Source: Gremmenia infestans
Taxonomy: Eukaryota > Ascomycota > Leotiomycetes > Helotiales > Hamatocanthoscyphaceae
NCBI GenBank assembly: GCA_032629725.1
Contig: JAFEVB010000026.1
Coordinates: forward strand, 186,001 to 250,000
Length of the DNA: 64,000 bases
Direction of reading: 5' to 3'
Position numbers and translations under genes: made by a program. The stretch's first letter is position 1; the number at the start of each line of letters is the position of its first letter. Positions 24,125 to 35,782 of this stretch are shown in pieces. The notes below the pieces were generated by a model. The model saw only the letters and a list, made by a program, of their open reading frames with translations. It was not told the origin of the DNA and did no database searches.

Positions 24125-27100
24125 CTAAAAATCCTTCAAATGCTTTCTAGCAACGTTGCATCGCTCAGTCCAAGCCTTGTGGGAAGCTTCGTAGGCACCC
24201 ATATTTTTAGTTACCACCAAAGTCTGTGGATTACCCCTTCGTTCCGTCTCGTGCGTGAAGCCAGATCGCCCGTTGAGTTGGGAATGCAAGTGAGCACGGC
24301 GCGCCTTACCGACTGGGAATCTGCCGATCTGTTGGTTTCCATCGATGAGGATCCTATTGAGCGAAAGGCAGTCATTGCAGCCACAGCTAGTTCGCTGTCG
24401 TGCCCAACTAGCCGGTTTGGCGGGTTCCATTTGGACATAGCGGATTATGTAGGTCGAAAGCATTGACTGGTAGAATTGCTTGAACGACGAGCCATGGCCA
24501 GTGAAGTTCTCCTTTGGTGACCATGCGCTCAAGAGTTTAAGGATGGGCATATAGATTGTCTCGTAGAGCTCGATGGGGGCTGTCTCTGCTTCTTGAGCCA
24601 TTTTAGCTAGAATTTGACCTACTTCAGTAGTCAATTCTAAAGTCCCACAATTGTAAATTAACGTGCTAATGTTGACGCTGTTATAGTGGTCTGGCACTAT
24701 AGTTTGAGTGACCAGAGGCGCAGCCCAGCCATAATTTGTTACCCTCTTTTTGGAAATTGAAAGGTCACCGAGCGAACGCAGACTGAAATGATCGGTGAGG
24801 TCTGAAATGACATCTTTGAAAATGGTTTGAGTGGTGTTTTTCTCGATTTTGCCAGTAATGCCAGCGTCAAAGATTCGGGTCAAAAACGCCGTAGCCATGA
24901 GTGTGTGATGTACATTTCTTTTCACAACAGGCAGGATTCTTCAATGCATTAGTTTTTGATGGGAACATGACCAGTGAGCTTACTTATTGAATATATCTTG
25001 CGATGGCACCTTCTCGGCGAGAGTTGTAAGTAAAGCCCCATCTTCCGCAGTTTCAATCAAAACATTCGGAGACGCCAGGGCTTCGTCAATTTCCGAATTG
25101 ATCCAATCCTTGTAGACAGTATATACTTTGCCAGAGTTTTGAGCCTCTGTCTTCAACCCAAGCTCCACTGCATTTATCAACTGGAAGCGATCAGTCAGTT
25201 TGGCATTCTCAGAACACTGTGCGGAAAGTCTACGGAGTTGGTCAGCAACCGGCTCTCCTCTCATTCATCTCTAAATGTCGAAAAACTACTTACGTTGGTA
25301 AGAAACTTTCTAGACTATAGCGCAGAAATGCAGCTCCAACCGATTGAAAGGCTTCGGGGGATGTATAACCAGGTCTGGTCGAAGAAGGGGTCGAAGAAGA
25401 CTTCTGGGTCCAAGCTCCGTAAGCTCCAACAAAGAGAGACTTCTCGTCAAGTTCAAGAGACAAAGTCACGACTCGCATCAGAACGTTATCAGGAAATGGA
25501 GCTAAATCGGCGCGCCAGGCTGCTGTTGGTGCCGGCTTTGATTTCCATGCCTTTGTATGACGGATCACCATTCTGCAGATTTGTTCGAGATCCTCTCTGT
25601 TCGACTGATCGCTGGTATCATGGATGTTCTTCGCAGAGAGTCGATCGATCCACTCTAGCACGTTCGGCTTCCGAGCCTGCTCCCAGTGAAGGCTATAGGG
25701 ATGTCCATCTGTATTCCTATGTGGGCCAAGGAAGAATTCAATCCTATGGCTTCTCGGTATCAAAATTGCGACCTATTAATCGTAGTTAGATTACGAGGTC
25801 CCAGAGTACAAAAAGCCTGTTCTTACGGTTCGATGGTAAAAGTGAGTCGTCGATACGCCTTCGTTGCCCGTGAATCCAGAGTAGTCCTCATCATCAGGGT
25901 CTACGTCTGCGAGGGCGTCTGTTTGAATAAAGGTTTCCTCGTCGAATGGTAGCTCCTTAGCGATTTCCGTTCCATCCAATTCCACCACTCTTTTTAAGGA
26001 CGTTTCTCTTTCAATTTCATCAGTAATTTCATGTATTCCTTCATCTCCTCCCCCTCCCCCTCCACCATAACCCCAACCGTCGTCAACTTCAGAGCCATCG
26101 CAGCCACGGGTGACTGTATGATCGAGGTTAGCGAGGTAAAGAATAAACCCAAGTTCGTTGCAAGCTTCACGTAGATGAGATGCGACGTGTCGATCATGAC
26201 CTTTGAGGCCATCATAGCAAAGGCTTGCGTCGGTGTACTGATGCTCAAATAAGAAGGCTTGGATAGATGGGAATGTGTCATCCTCTTCGAGTCCCTTTAT
26301 CCATGCTAGAAGGAGCAATCTCAACTTGGACATTGCCACATTTGTATTTGCCCCCAAGTCTTTTGGCCCAAGAATTTGATGGACTAGATTGTACGTGAGG
26401 ACAAGTCTCCGACCTGAGAGGACGGGCTTCACTTCGTGTGTAACGTCTGAAAACCTCGCATCAGTCAATAACCATAATTCAGAGATAACTTTAGTACTAG
26501 TCTTACCACGCCAGGAAGGACGCTCCGAATTCGGAGAACTTTGCTGTCTCAAAAACCCTTGTTTTCCCTGCGTGTGTAACTCGAACTTCTCCTCCTTCAT
26601 GCTTCGATGGCAGAGCGATGACTAGTGTCGCGAACATACGGGGAACTTTTTCTGAGCTTTCATGTATATTAGCTTATGTGGGGATCATTCTTTGCCAAAG
26701 CTTACTCTTGATGGGGTTTGAATAAAGCCCCCTCATCGTACAGTAGCATCTTGTACAGCTCCGCGGATACGCCATTGCCGGTAGCATCCACCCCTAGCCC
26801 AGCACTCACTTTCGCCACGACAGTTTTGACGAATGGTTGCCAAGCTGGGTTCTTCAATTCGAAATGGCCTGGAGATACCTCCCATGTTTTCCTCACACTA
26901 GTGTCGACAAGGGTTTCTTCACCCTTTCCAAACGGTGCTTGGTGACTGGCGGCAATAATTGCTTCGGCATCACGGTCAGACAAGGGAAGGCCAACCAATC
27001 CACCTTCTTTGAGGTAAATTCCAGGATTTGGTGGGTTTTGGAGAGGTTCAAAGAGTGCAAAGGAGCCATCGTCTTCAATACTATTGAGACATTCTTCGAG

Positions 27101-27184
27101 GCCTTCCTTGAGCTCTTCCGGACCAAGGTCCACCGAGTGGTCGGCTTCTTGGGTAGTAGGTTGCTGACCAGGAATAGACGCCAT
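24125..27184 (-). CDS. 2OG-Fe(II) dioxygenase (prolyl 4-hydroxylase-like), six exons
   Basis: Minus-strand exons 27184-26706, 26656-26507, 26454-25827, 25772-25294, 25229-24984 and 24938-24125 keep one frame for 931 residues; all introns are 45-64 bp. The iron site is clear: KPHQDSEK gives H158 and D160, across the first splice, and the distal histidine is H216 in FSDVTHEVKPV with the 2OG-binding arginine in SGRRL. Around it are PRMFATLVIALPS and HEGGEV. The 700-residue remainder is helical, with a glycine run (GWGYGGGGGGG) and YHRTVAILIPRSHRIEFFLG. This architecture is a widespread uncharacterised ascomycete family related to prolyl hydroxylases; the substrate is unknown. The reading frame stops at TAG 24127-24125, but coding-like sequence goes on in the same frame, so the annotated end may be a nonsense allele. 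Confidence 0.88.
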
Positions 27185-28357
27185 CTCGCCAGTCCCTAGG
27201 CTTCATTCAAGTTTGGAGGCTAAAAGTCGAGATAGATTTCAAGGGCTAGTTGTTTTTGATGCGGCCTTTATAAAAAAGGGGTTCTTGATAGAAAGTAGAC
27301 AACCTACCTTACCCGGTCTTGAAACAATGGAGACGCGACACGACAAGGGAGACGCGACGAAGGTCTGTGCATCTCACGTCAATGACAACGCTTATCAAAG
27401 AGGAAAAGGATGAATTGGAATCCTGGTACTTCATTTCGCACCACACATGCATTTGGCCATGTAGTAAAATATTCGTAAGATGCGATCACTAGTGATAACA
27501 ACTTTCAAGATACTAGTAGATAATAGTATAGCATTATGCTAGCGCTATTTCTAAGTATAATAGAGCAAGCTACTAGTAGAAACTGAAAAGTGTATGGATC
27601 GAGTAATAAGAGCATTAAATAATATGGATCGAGTAATTAAAATTTAAAACAATATGGATTTAGTAAATAACCGTTCTTATTTTATAGAGGAAAAAGATGA
27701 GGCCAGTATTTATAGCCTATACCCACTTGAAATCCCGAACTTCCAAGCATTTATGGGGGCTTTCACCTACAATCACCTAATCCATTACTAAAAATATTGC
27801 TTGTAGTCCAAGCTCTAAATTTAGCAATAAAGGGGAGGAAGAAGAGCCGATGAGTAATAACAGTAGGACTTACCTTCTGATTGTAGCACTGGGACACGAT
27901 TGCCTTAAAGTATCCTAGACGATTACAGTACTTTGATTTCCATATAAAGTGCTATGTATTATAAGCTTTGAGCAGAAGGTGGCTTCAACTTCGGACAGAG
28001 GCCAAGACTATTATAGTGGCGCACGTGACGTATGCGATTCCGCTGCGGGGGTTGGCTTTGCCGTTTCCGGGTATGTTTCCCTGAGCCTACGCCCACTCAT
28101 GCTAATCTACATACAGCCTTACAACGGCTGTGAAGGACGCAGATCTCACGACATCCAACCCACCACTTCGCCAAAAGTGGAGAGTACAGCTAGTCCTATA
28201 TCTAGCACGATATCTAGCACGATGCGGGACATCTTTGCAGTTGCGGTTGCGGTTGCGATTGCGATTGCGATTGTGCAAGGGCGTATATGAGGCTTGTATC
28301 ACCTCGATCAAGACGAGCAGAAATGACCCAGCGCTTCTTTAAGCCGAAATTGTACGC
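27185..28357. other. Divergent intergenic region, partly very AT-rich
   Basis: 27450-27720 is AT-rich, with three near copies of ATATGGATCGAGTAAT and several TACTAGTAG tracts, resembling a degraded repeat. A hexanucleotide array (GTTGCG then GATTGC) lies at about 28235-28273, 85 bp before the sugar-kinase start. No gene is seen. Confidence 0.4.
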
Positions 28358-29840
28358 ATGAGGATAGTAATGAAGGGCCTCATCCCCGCGCCCAAGGGGC
28401 GAGTTCGAACGCAGGTCGGACACAAGTATCTCGAAGCACTACAGGCCAAAGTCCATTCGGATTCGGATACCTCGAGCTCACCGTCCCCTTCGGATGAACC
28501 AAAGTCCCCGGGCTTGAATCTGTTGATTCTTGGGATCACTTCTGGGACGGCTATGGATGATATCGACTTTGCACTCTGCAGATTTACACAAGAGTTTCCA
28601 GAAGCCCCTCTATGTCTGGAAATTGTCCAGGTAATGGCTTTCAATCCCCAACATCCGTTGCAAGTCTGATTGGTTCTCATAGTACGACTCGGTGGTTATG
28701 CCTTCCAAAATCCGAACCGATATCCTCTCCATGCTCCGAGAAGACGCTGCTCCACCAAGCATGTTATCGCAGATGGATGCAGAGATGGGGCATACCTTTG
28801 CGAATGCCATCCATATCTTCACACACAAGCACGGTATTGCTGTTGACGATATAGACCTGATCGGCTCTGGTGGGCAACTTGTGACCTTGACGGGAACCCC
28901 GCCAAAGGGTCAGCATCGGTCGAATATGTGCTTGGGAGAAGGAGCTGTAATATCAGCTAAGACCGGCATTACAACGGTCTCGGATTACCGGACAGCAGAA
29001 CAAGCAGTTGGAAGGCAAGGAGCGCCACTATTCGCATACCTCGTCGGGCTGTTGATACACCATCCCACCAGACTTCAGATCTGCATAACAATCGGCGGTA
29101 TAACCACTGTCAGTTTCATCCCTGCAGACAATAAAGGAGGCATAGACGCCATGTACGACTGGGATACTGGGCCAGGAACCTCAATGATCGACTCTGCCTT
29201 TCGACAATTTGGCCTTGACCCCGCCACAGACCAAAGCTCACATCTACTAGGCGGGAATATTTGCCATGAAGTCGTCAATGAACTTCTTAACCATGACGAG
29301 TTTCTGAAGACACGTCCACCGAAAACGACGGCGAGGGAAATATACGGTGATGCGATGGCAATGCGGATCGTTACAATGTGCAACTTCCGCGGTTGTACTC
29401 CGGCGGATACGATAGCTACAATGACACGATTCACGTCCGCCAGTATCGCTCAACAGATGCTACTTTACGGCCCAGGTCGAGAAGCTATCAATAATGCGGA
29501 TATCGTTGTCGATGGACGCGGAATGTGGAATCCGCAACTCATTTCCGATCTTCAAGGCGAGTTCCCCGCTGCGAGGTTTGGCAGTTTCGACAAGACTGGT
29601 GTCCCGAGTAATGCGAAGAAGGCTGTGGGATTTGCTATGCAGGCTATGGAGGCTTTGTTGGGAAGGGCGTTACCTGTTCCGACGAATGCAGATGTCAGGA
29701 GGCCGAATACCATTACAGGGAAGCTGGCTCCTGGATTGAGGTGGAGGGAGGTTATTGAGAAGAGTGTGCAGTTTGGGGGCGCGGGTAGAGGGTGGGAAGG
29801 CTTGCCTGAAGTGCGGGAGTTGATTGTCAAGCGGGCATAG
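28358..29840 (+). CDS. AnmK-family anhydro-sugar kinase (anhydro-MurNAc or levoglucosan kinase)
   Basis: Exons 28358-28630 and 28683-29840 encode 476 residues; the intron has GTAATG/TAG borders. The family signature is complete: GITSGTAMDDIDFAL near residues 59-73 (nucleotide loop with the DxxD acidic pair), GSGGQLVTLTGTP, GEGAVISAKTGITTVSDYR, QGAPLFAYL, TIGGITTVSFIP and the DTGPGTSMIDS phosphate loop. Bacterial AnmK hydrolyses and phosphorylates 1,6-anhydro-N-acetylmuramic acid during peptidoglycan recycling. The characterised yeast relative from Lipomyces starkeyi phosphorylates levoglucosan. Fungi have no peptidoglycan, so a role on levoglucosan, chitin-derived or bacterial anhydro-sugars is inferred. 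Residues 1-50 are a linker rich in S and P. An alternative start is the ATG five codons in. Confidence 0.92.
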
Positions 29841-32316
29841 ATTGAGGTATGCTGCTTCATTTTACTGGTAATCGGTGCATTTGGGTTTTGGTGCTTGGGA
29901 GGGAGGCGCGTCATTTTAAGATATCATTGCATAGGCGTGAATTAGACATTATCCGAGAGCAGTGCTCGTCAATCTAAAAAAACACCTTCAAACTCATCTA
30001 CTCGGCTTATACTCTCCTAACTTACATTTGACCTTGCCCTTGCGACCTGAAAATAATCCCCATCCTACCGTACGTATTCCAAGGTACTCACCTTGCGAAT
30101 TTACCAATTCCACCTCGAAGTCCTTGCTTGCCAGCACCAAACCCCAATAGTCGTCGATTCGACTTTACATTTCTCCCTTGGCCCATTCATTCCCCTACTC
30201 CCTCACAATCAACCCCAATTCCAGTCCACTAAATCCACCTTCTCCTCGGGACCTCAGCCCAAAGGACGAAGCTAGACCTTTAGGACCCAAACACTATGTC
30301 CCGCGCCGGTCGGTATATTCCAGACCCAGCCCCGACTAAAGAACATCGGTCCCAAACCCCTCTTCACCATCCATCATTCTCTTGAGAATTCCCTTGATAA
30401 TTCCCATAGAAAAGATTTTTCCATGCAATTAACGACGTGCAACAAAACTATAAAAGTGGTAAATCCCCTGACTAGAGATATCGGTCCTAAACCTCGTTAC
30501 TATTCCCTTGAGAAATTCCTTGATAAATCCCATAAAAAAGTTTTTCCAATTAACTAACGACGTGCAACAAAAGTTCGGATTCCCCTGACTAGAGATTTGG
30601 TCCCAAGAAAGGCTTTTCTATCTTGAGCGTTCGTCATCGCTTTAAGAGATCCCCTTGATATCCCGCAAAAAAATAAAAATAAAAAAACTCCGCCTAACTA
30701 ACGACGTGCAACAAAAGTTGATTCCCCTGACTTGGGTTTCCGGTGTTTTGTGCAGATTGTCAAGCTCGAACACTAGGGCTTAGACTGTGGTACTAACGAA
30801 CGAGACGAACGAACGAACGTTTAATGTGAAATGTAACGCTCAATGAGAGGTTTAGGTTTCTGGTTGAGGGGATATAAGAAATCTAAATCTCACGTTTGGA
30901 TATTGGAAAGGAAGATAGACCGCGCTGAATTGGATAGAGGCGCGAAGGTGCCAGATGTAGAGACAGTATCGCGATGGTTTGTGCTTGACAAAAAGCTACC
31001 CAAAAACAAAATGCTTTTAATCTGATCATAATACTCAAAGAAGAAAAGGTTTTCACGTTCAATTATATTGACCGACCAATACTACGGAGTAGGTACGGGT
31101 TTTGGTGCTGCGTTGGCTATGCGCAAGGATTGCCGTGAAGCTCTTCAAAAAAATCCTCTCGGGATTAATCTCCCAGCCTCTTCATTTTCCGCTTGCTTTG
31201 GACCACGCAATCCATGTCTACAGTATTCGGTACAAACCTTCCTTCCACATCAGGGTTTCAATATCTCGAAACAAGGCTGGCTCAAGTAAACAGGGTTGAC
31301 TGCAGTAAGTCGGAGAACAGGAACCAGTTCTTGGGAATTAATTAAGATGAGGTCAAGATACGGCATCCATTTTGATTATATTTTGTTATTGCGCAGACTT
31401 AGGCGCAGGCAGGCGCATCCATCCAGTTTACACGACAGCAATACAATTAAAACAATGCGCAAAAGAAAAGGAAGCGTGTCTTGAAGACAAAAGCTTTCGT
31501 TGCTTTCGTTGCTTTCGTTGCTTTCTTGTACTCGGCGATTGTCTATGTAACTAGACTCGGTCATGGAGTTTCGTCATTTTGCGTGCATGGCATGGCATGG
31601 GTAGGCTATTTATTGTATAGTAGTAGCGTCTCGGGTGGACCAACCACCTCGATTTCACCCCACCAACCCCTCTATTTTACAGCTTCAATAGTTGGCGAGA
31701 GACGACTCGCCCGCAGATAAGTATCCATCGCATCTCCTCTTGAGAGATGCAAGTCAGAGACAACTACATGCACAGGACAGGTGAGAAGATCTTATCTTGA
31801 TTCCACTCTTACGTACCTCCCATCCCATCTCTACTTCCTGTCGATCATTTATTATCCTGCCCTTTCTTCACTTCACCTACGGAGTATCGCACCGCATCTC
31901 CATCTCCATCTCCATCTCCAAGAATACACCTCATCGACGTCATCCGGTATCCAATCATTCTCTCGACTTGACCCAAATCATTTGGTTGAGCCGCGACGGT
32001 TCCCCGCAGCGAAACCAGGAAACATCCTTGTCTATAAGAACACGAACAATATAACAAGGCAGGGAAGCCCCAACTTCTCATATCGCCAGCGCAATATAAG
32101 GCTCGAGATTTCCGCCTGCTGAATTCTCTTCCTCGCACGATTTCTGTACATTGCCATTACAAGTGTGAGTACCGCCAGCCAGCCAGCGATCCTTTCGCGT
32201 TGCGATCGATTGGTTGATACAATCACCAACCCCCTCGCATTTACCCAGCACATATTATCGCATAGCAACACAACACGCTGCTTCCCATCGCATCACCAAC
32301 CCAACCCTCGCTCGCA
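29841..32316. other. Intergenic region with tandem repeats
   Basis: No gene is supported over 2.5 kb. It holds a three-copy repeat (separate entry), a GCTTTCGTT array near 31493-31527, a CATCTC array near 31891-31918, and the 9-mer TACGGAGTA at 31083 and 31878. The final part is the 5' region of the MARVEL gene. Confidence 0.4.
30330..30740 (+). repeat. Degenerate three-copy tandem repeat of about 125-145 bp
   Basis: Each unit contains ATCCCTTGATA-like sequence with an A-rich run, then ACGACGTGCAACAAAA, then TCCCCTGACT and a GGTCC-like end. The conserved ACGACGTGCAACAAAA occurs at about 30432, 30557 and 30701. The shared cores are better preserved than the spacers between them. Confidence 0.7.
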
Positions 32317-33026
32317 ATGCTCTTCGGAATCTTCTTCGCCTTCTGGCGCATGATGGAAATCCTCACTCTGGTAAATCCTCTTTCCCCCAAATCCCCAATC
32401 CCCATCCCCAACCCCCTCTCCCACCAACACAAAAACTAACCCGCTACCAACAACAGATCCCAACCCTAGGCATGCTCGCCTACTTCGTGCACATCTACGC
32501 CTCCAACAATGCCCTGACCCCCAACTATATCCTGGTTCTCTTCATCGTCTCCGTCCTCGGCGCCGTCTGGGCCATCGCAACGCTCTTTACATACCACCGC
32601 GCGAAATCCAACGCTCTCTTCGTCTCCTTCATCGACCTCTGTTTCGTCGGCGCGCTCATCGCCGGCGTCTACGAGCTGCGCCTGATCGCCAAGTACAACT
32701 GCAGCTCTGTCGACAAGAGCGGCTCGCCCTTCTTCGCCGTCAGTGTGGGCGATGGCCACGGGTTCAGCGTCAGTGGGGTGGATGTGCAGGTTGATAAGAC
32801 GTGTGCGATGCTGAAGGCGTGCTGGGCGTTTGGCATCATGAACTGTATTTTCTTTTTTATTACCAGTTTTCTCGCGCTGTTGGTCGGCAGGGGGAGCGGG
32901 AGGAAGGAGAAGGACGTTTATGTCAGGGAGACGCATTATAGCAGACATGGGCATCGACGCAGTGGGAGCCATCGCAGTCATAGAAGCTCGCATTCGGGGG
33001 GTGGGAGACGACATGCGTATGTGTAG
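32317..33026 (+). CDS. MARVEL-like four-helix membrane protein
   Basis: Exons 32317-32370 and 32457-33026 encode 207 residues; the first coding exon is only 18 codons. Four hydrophobic segments are visible: FWRMMEILTLIPTLGMLAYFV, PNYILVLFIVSVLGAVWAIATLF, SFIDLCFVGALIAGVYEL and CWAFGIMNCIFFFITSFLALLVG. Short loops link them, with a cysteine-bearing loop between segments 3 and 4. This is the MARVEL-type layout of fungal plasma-membrane or vesicle proteins. The C-terminus is cytosolic, basic and rich in R, H, S and G (YSRHGHRRSGSHRSHRSSHSGGGRRH). The exact function is unknown. The assignment rests on topology rather than a diagnostic motif. Confidence 0.8.
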
Positions 33027-33472
33027 AGGAAAGAAATGGAAAGGAAAGGAAAGGGGGTGATGGGATAGGATAGGATAGGGGGAATATGGAGTTTACGGCC
33101 GAATTGAATTGGATTGTTTGGGATACGGATATGATATGATACCTGGATCGGCAAGAAAGAATACATATTAGGATAAGGGGAGGATATGGTCTTCTTTATC
33201 AGATGATTAGATGTTAATACATGGAGCAAATGTTTATAATGAAATTCTACGAAATCACATACATACCCACACACACCACTAGGACACATCTGTCTCTGTA
33301 AATGAATCACCGACCTTTGTACAGATTTCGAAATGGTATTGGAGTTCTTCCGTTACTTTGTGTTGATTGCTATTCCTTTTATGCTTTGGGTATCATTCCT
33401 TATATCCTTAATATTTCATACCAACTTTTAACCAACATTCCCTTCTATAACAACACAACACATCACTTCACT
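33027..33472. other. Convergent spacer
   Basis: The spacer lies between the 3' ends of the MARVEL-like gene and DPH2. It contains a short GGATA repeat near 33060-33080 and no gene. Confidence 0.4.
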
Positions 33473-35293
33473 TCACGTCCTCTCCCCATCCTCACCAACA
33501 GTATAGCCTCTCGCAACACCGCTCCTACCCTCCTCAATGATCCCACCCCCTGACTCACTATTCTCCTCAAAATCACTACCCAGCCCCGTCCACGTCCTCT
33601 GGCTTCTCAAAAACTCGGCCCCAGGACTCACTGCTCCATTGATAGAGGCTAGTTCTTGTTTTGGTCTTCTAGTTAAGATCTGTGAAGCTGCTGATGTGGA
33701 TGTGGATGTGGATGCTGATGGAGAGGGGTGGGAGGAAGATGCGGTGGTGGCTTTGGTGGTGGTTCGCATGGGACGGGAGTTGGAGACGTATCGGCCGGTC
33801 CTGAGGTCGAATTCGGGGGGTGCGGATTCCTCTTCCGAATCCCCATCCCCTTCAACGTCCACATCTCCCAGCTCCCCATCCTTCTCCTCTCCATTTAACC
33901 CATCCTCCTCCATCACAGCACGCCCATTTGTCTTCTCCCCTTCCCCTGTACCTAGACCCCCGAAATCCCCCCTCCACTCCCCACTCCAAACCCTCTCATC
34001 ATCACTTTCCAACGCCAGCCCCAGCTCAAATGGCGTCAACACCGGCGCGTAAAACTCCTTGCTCTCCACCAAACTACTCTCCCAACACCCCACCACAACC
34101 CATCCCCCCACCTCTGCAAAATTCGCCATCTTCGCTGCATTGACCTTGCCGACGACAAATGTATAGCTCTTCTTCCCCTTGCGCGCAATCAGAGCTTTCA
34201 AGGCGTCGATGCTGGACAGGTAATTGGCAACCGAGAGGGTGTTGATGAGGATTCCTATTATGGGGGTTGTGGTGAGGCGGGTAAGGAGGGCGTAGCGGCG
34301 GCGGAGTTGAAGGGATGTGTTGGAGCGGATAATTTCTTGCCTTGTACTTGATTTTCCATTTGCATTTCCATTTGTACTTGTACTCTGTGGTGCCGTGCTG
34401 GGATAGATTAAGAGTTCCTTTATCCGAGAACTTAATGTCAAGAGGAGGGCTGCGGGCGGGGAGCCAATATGCCAGATACTCCATTCCTTCAAGTCCCCTT
34501 CCTCTTTATCTTCCTCTTCATTCCCATCTCCCCGCCATGCTATCCGCCGGTTGGGTATCGAAGCCGTAGGATCATGCACCACATCTGTACCCCTCACACC
34601 CCTCCACCCCCTCTCTCTCAATCGTTCCACCAGAACAGGGACATGTTCCTGGAACGTCAAATCCGCCATCACCACAACTTTCTCTTCTTTCCCTGCCCCA
34701 TCCCCTGCCCCTTTCCCCGGAAAGCTTTCCTCGAACCCCGCAACCACAAACGCTATATCCAAAGCCCTCCTCGTAAACACATACACCACCGGCAGCCGAC
34801 TCGTAGGACTCAGACACGCCCGTCCATAATGCACCACGGCCTCTGCATCAACATGCTCAGCAGCCACCTCATCCACGCAACAGGAGCCATAACTCGTATC
34901 AGCGAGTATATAAAGCCTGGTTCTATTCTCCCTCCCTCCCTTTCCTATTCCACCCTCTATTCCCTTTTCCTTTCCCTTTACCCCTAGCCCTACTTCCCCT
35001 TCCCCTTCCCCCACCGAGTTTACCTCCGGTATCTGCTCAGGTCTCGAAAGTAATTCCTCCAGCACAGCAAACACCCTCGGCGCATCAACCAGCATACCAT
35101 CCGGAAACTGCAACGCGACCTTCGTCCACCACCCTTCTCTTATCTCCCGTGCTGTGCGCGACGTCTCATACACATCTCTGAGTTCCGCATCCGATAAGCG
35201 GTTTTCCTTTGCGGGGATTGTGCAAGGGGCGGGCGTTTCAAAGAGGTTGGATTCCGGGGTTGAGAGGACGGGGGCTTGCGTTTGTGCTGTCAT
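33473..35293 (-). CDS. DPH2: Diphthamide biosynthesis protein 2
   Basis: A single exon encodes 606 residues. Dph2 pairs with Dph1 in the radical enzyme that transfers the aminocarboxypropyl group of SAM to the histidine of elongation factor 2. The DPH1/2 fold signatures are present: VALQFPDGMLVDAPRV near residue 65, LADTSYGSCCVDEVAAEHVDAEAVVHYGRACLSP near 150, GILINTLSVANYLSSIDALKALIARKGKKSYTFVVGKVNAAKMANF, and VVVGCWESSLVESKEFYAPVLTPFELGLAL. The protein is longer than yeast Dph2 because of a glycine/glutamate/lysine-rich insert near residues 100-140, a second insert near 200-270 and an acidic, serine-rich region near 450-570. The last residues include the conserved RTWTGLGSDF. Confidence 0.95.
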   Translation of the reverse strand: MTAQTQAPVLSTPESNLFETPAPCTIPAKENRLSDAELRDVYETSRTAREIREGWWTKVALQFPDGMLVDAPRVFAVLEELLSRPEQIPEVNSVGEGEGEVGLGVKGKEKGIEGGIGKGGRENRTRLYILADTSYGSCCVDEVAAEHVDAEAVVHYGRACLSPTSRLPVVYVFTRRALDIAFVVAGFEESFPGKGAGDGAGKEEKVVVMADLTFQEHVPVLVERLRERGWRGVRGTDVVHDPTASIPNRRIAWRGDGNEEEDKEEGDLKEWSIWHIGSPPAALLLTLSSRIKELLIYPSTAPQSTSTNGNANGKSSTRQEIIRSNTSLQLRRRYALLTRLTTTPIIGILINTLSVANYLSSIDALKALIARKGKKSYTFVVGKVNAAKMANFAEVGGWVVVGCWESSLVESKEFYAPVLTPFELGLALESDDERVWSGEWRGDFGGLGTGEGEKTNGRAVMEEDGLNGEEKDGELGDVDVEGDGDSEEESAPPEFDLRTGRYVSNSRPMRTTTKATTASSSHPSPSASTSTSTSAASQILTRRPKQELASINGAVSPGAEFLRSQRTWTGLGSDFEENSESGGGIIEEGRSGVARGYTVGEDGERT

Positions 35294-35782
35294 GATTGTT
35301 GGGTCTGGGGCTGGCTACTCATGGTAGGAATAATTAGACTGTTTGGGAGAAAAATTGGGTTGGGTTGGGTGAAGGAAGGATGGAGGGGTAACTTTTTTCA
35401 GGGAGGCGGAGGAAAGATATTCCTTGCCGCTGCCAGTAAAAGGAGGGGCAATTTCAAAGCATGGTGGGGCAGTCAAAAGTCACTGAAAAGTAAGTAAGGT
35501 GCGTTTGTATGGTATTTATTATCGTTTCTCTGATCTATTACTTGTCTGCAAAGCCATTTGCTCCTCCCTAATATATAAGCTCTGCAGGCCATGCTCTCTA
35601 TGGTATCTATCGTATCGCATCGCATCATCATCGTACCACCACCATTGAGAATTAGAAAGCAAAGCCATATACACCCAAACCCCCTGTATAAACACCCCCT
35701 TATATGTAACTATCGCGAGCACAATATGCAATGAAACTCAGCAAATCAGTTGCCAATATACATCTCTTCCACGCAAAGGAGA
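35294..35782. other. Short intergenic spacer
   Basis: This lies between DPH2 and the upstream minus-strand gene. A CAT/CGCAT-rich stretch is near 35600-35640. No gene is seen. Confidence 0.35.

Noticed and set aside
31480..31530. Short tandem repeat as possible CRISPR-like array
   Set aside because: Units are contiguous GCTTTCGTT without spacers; a plain microsatellite in a eukaryote.
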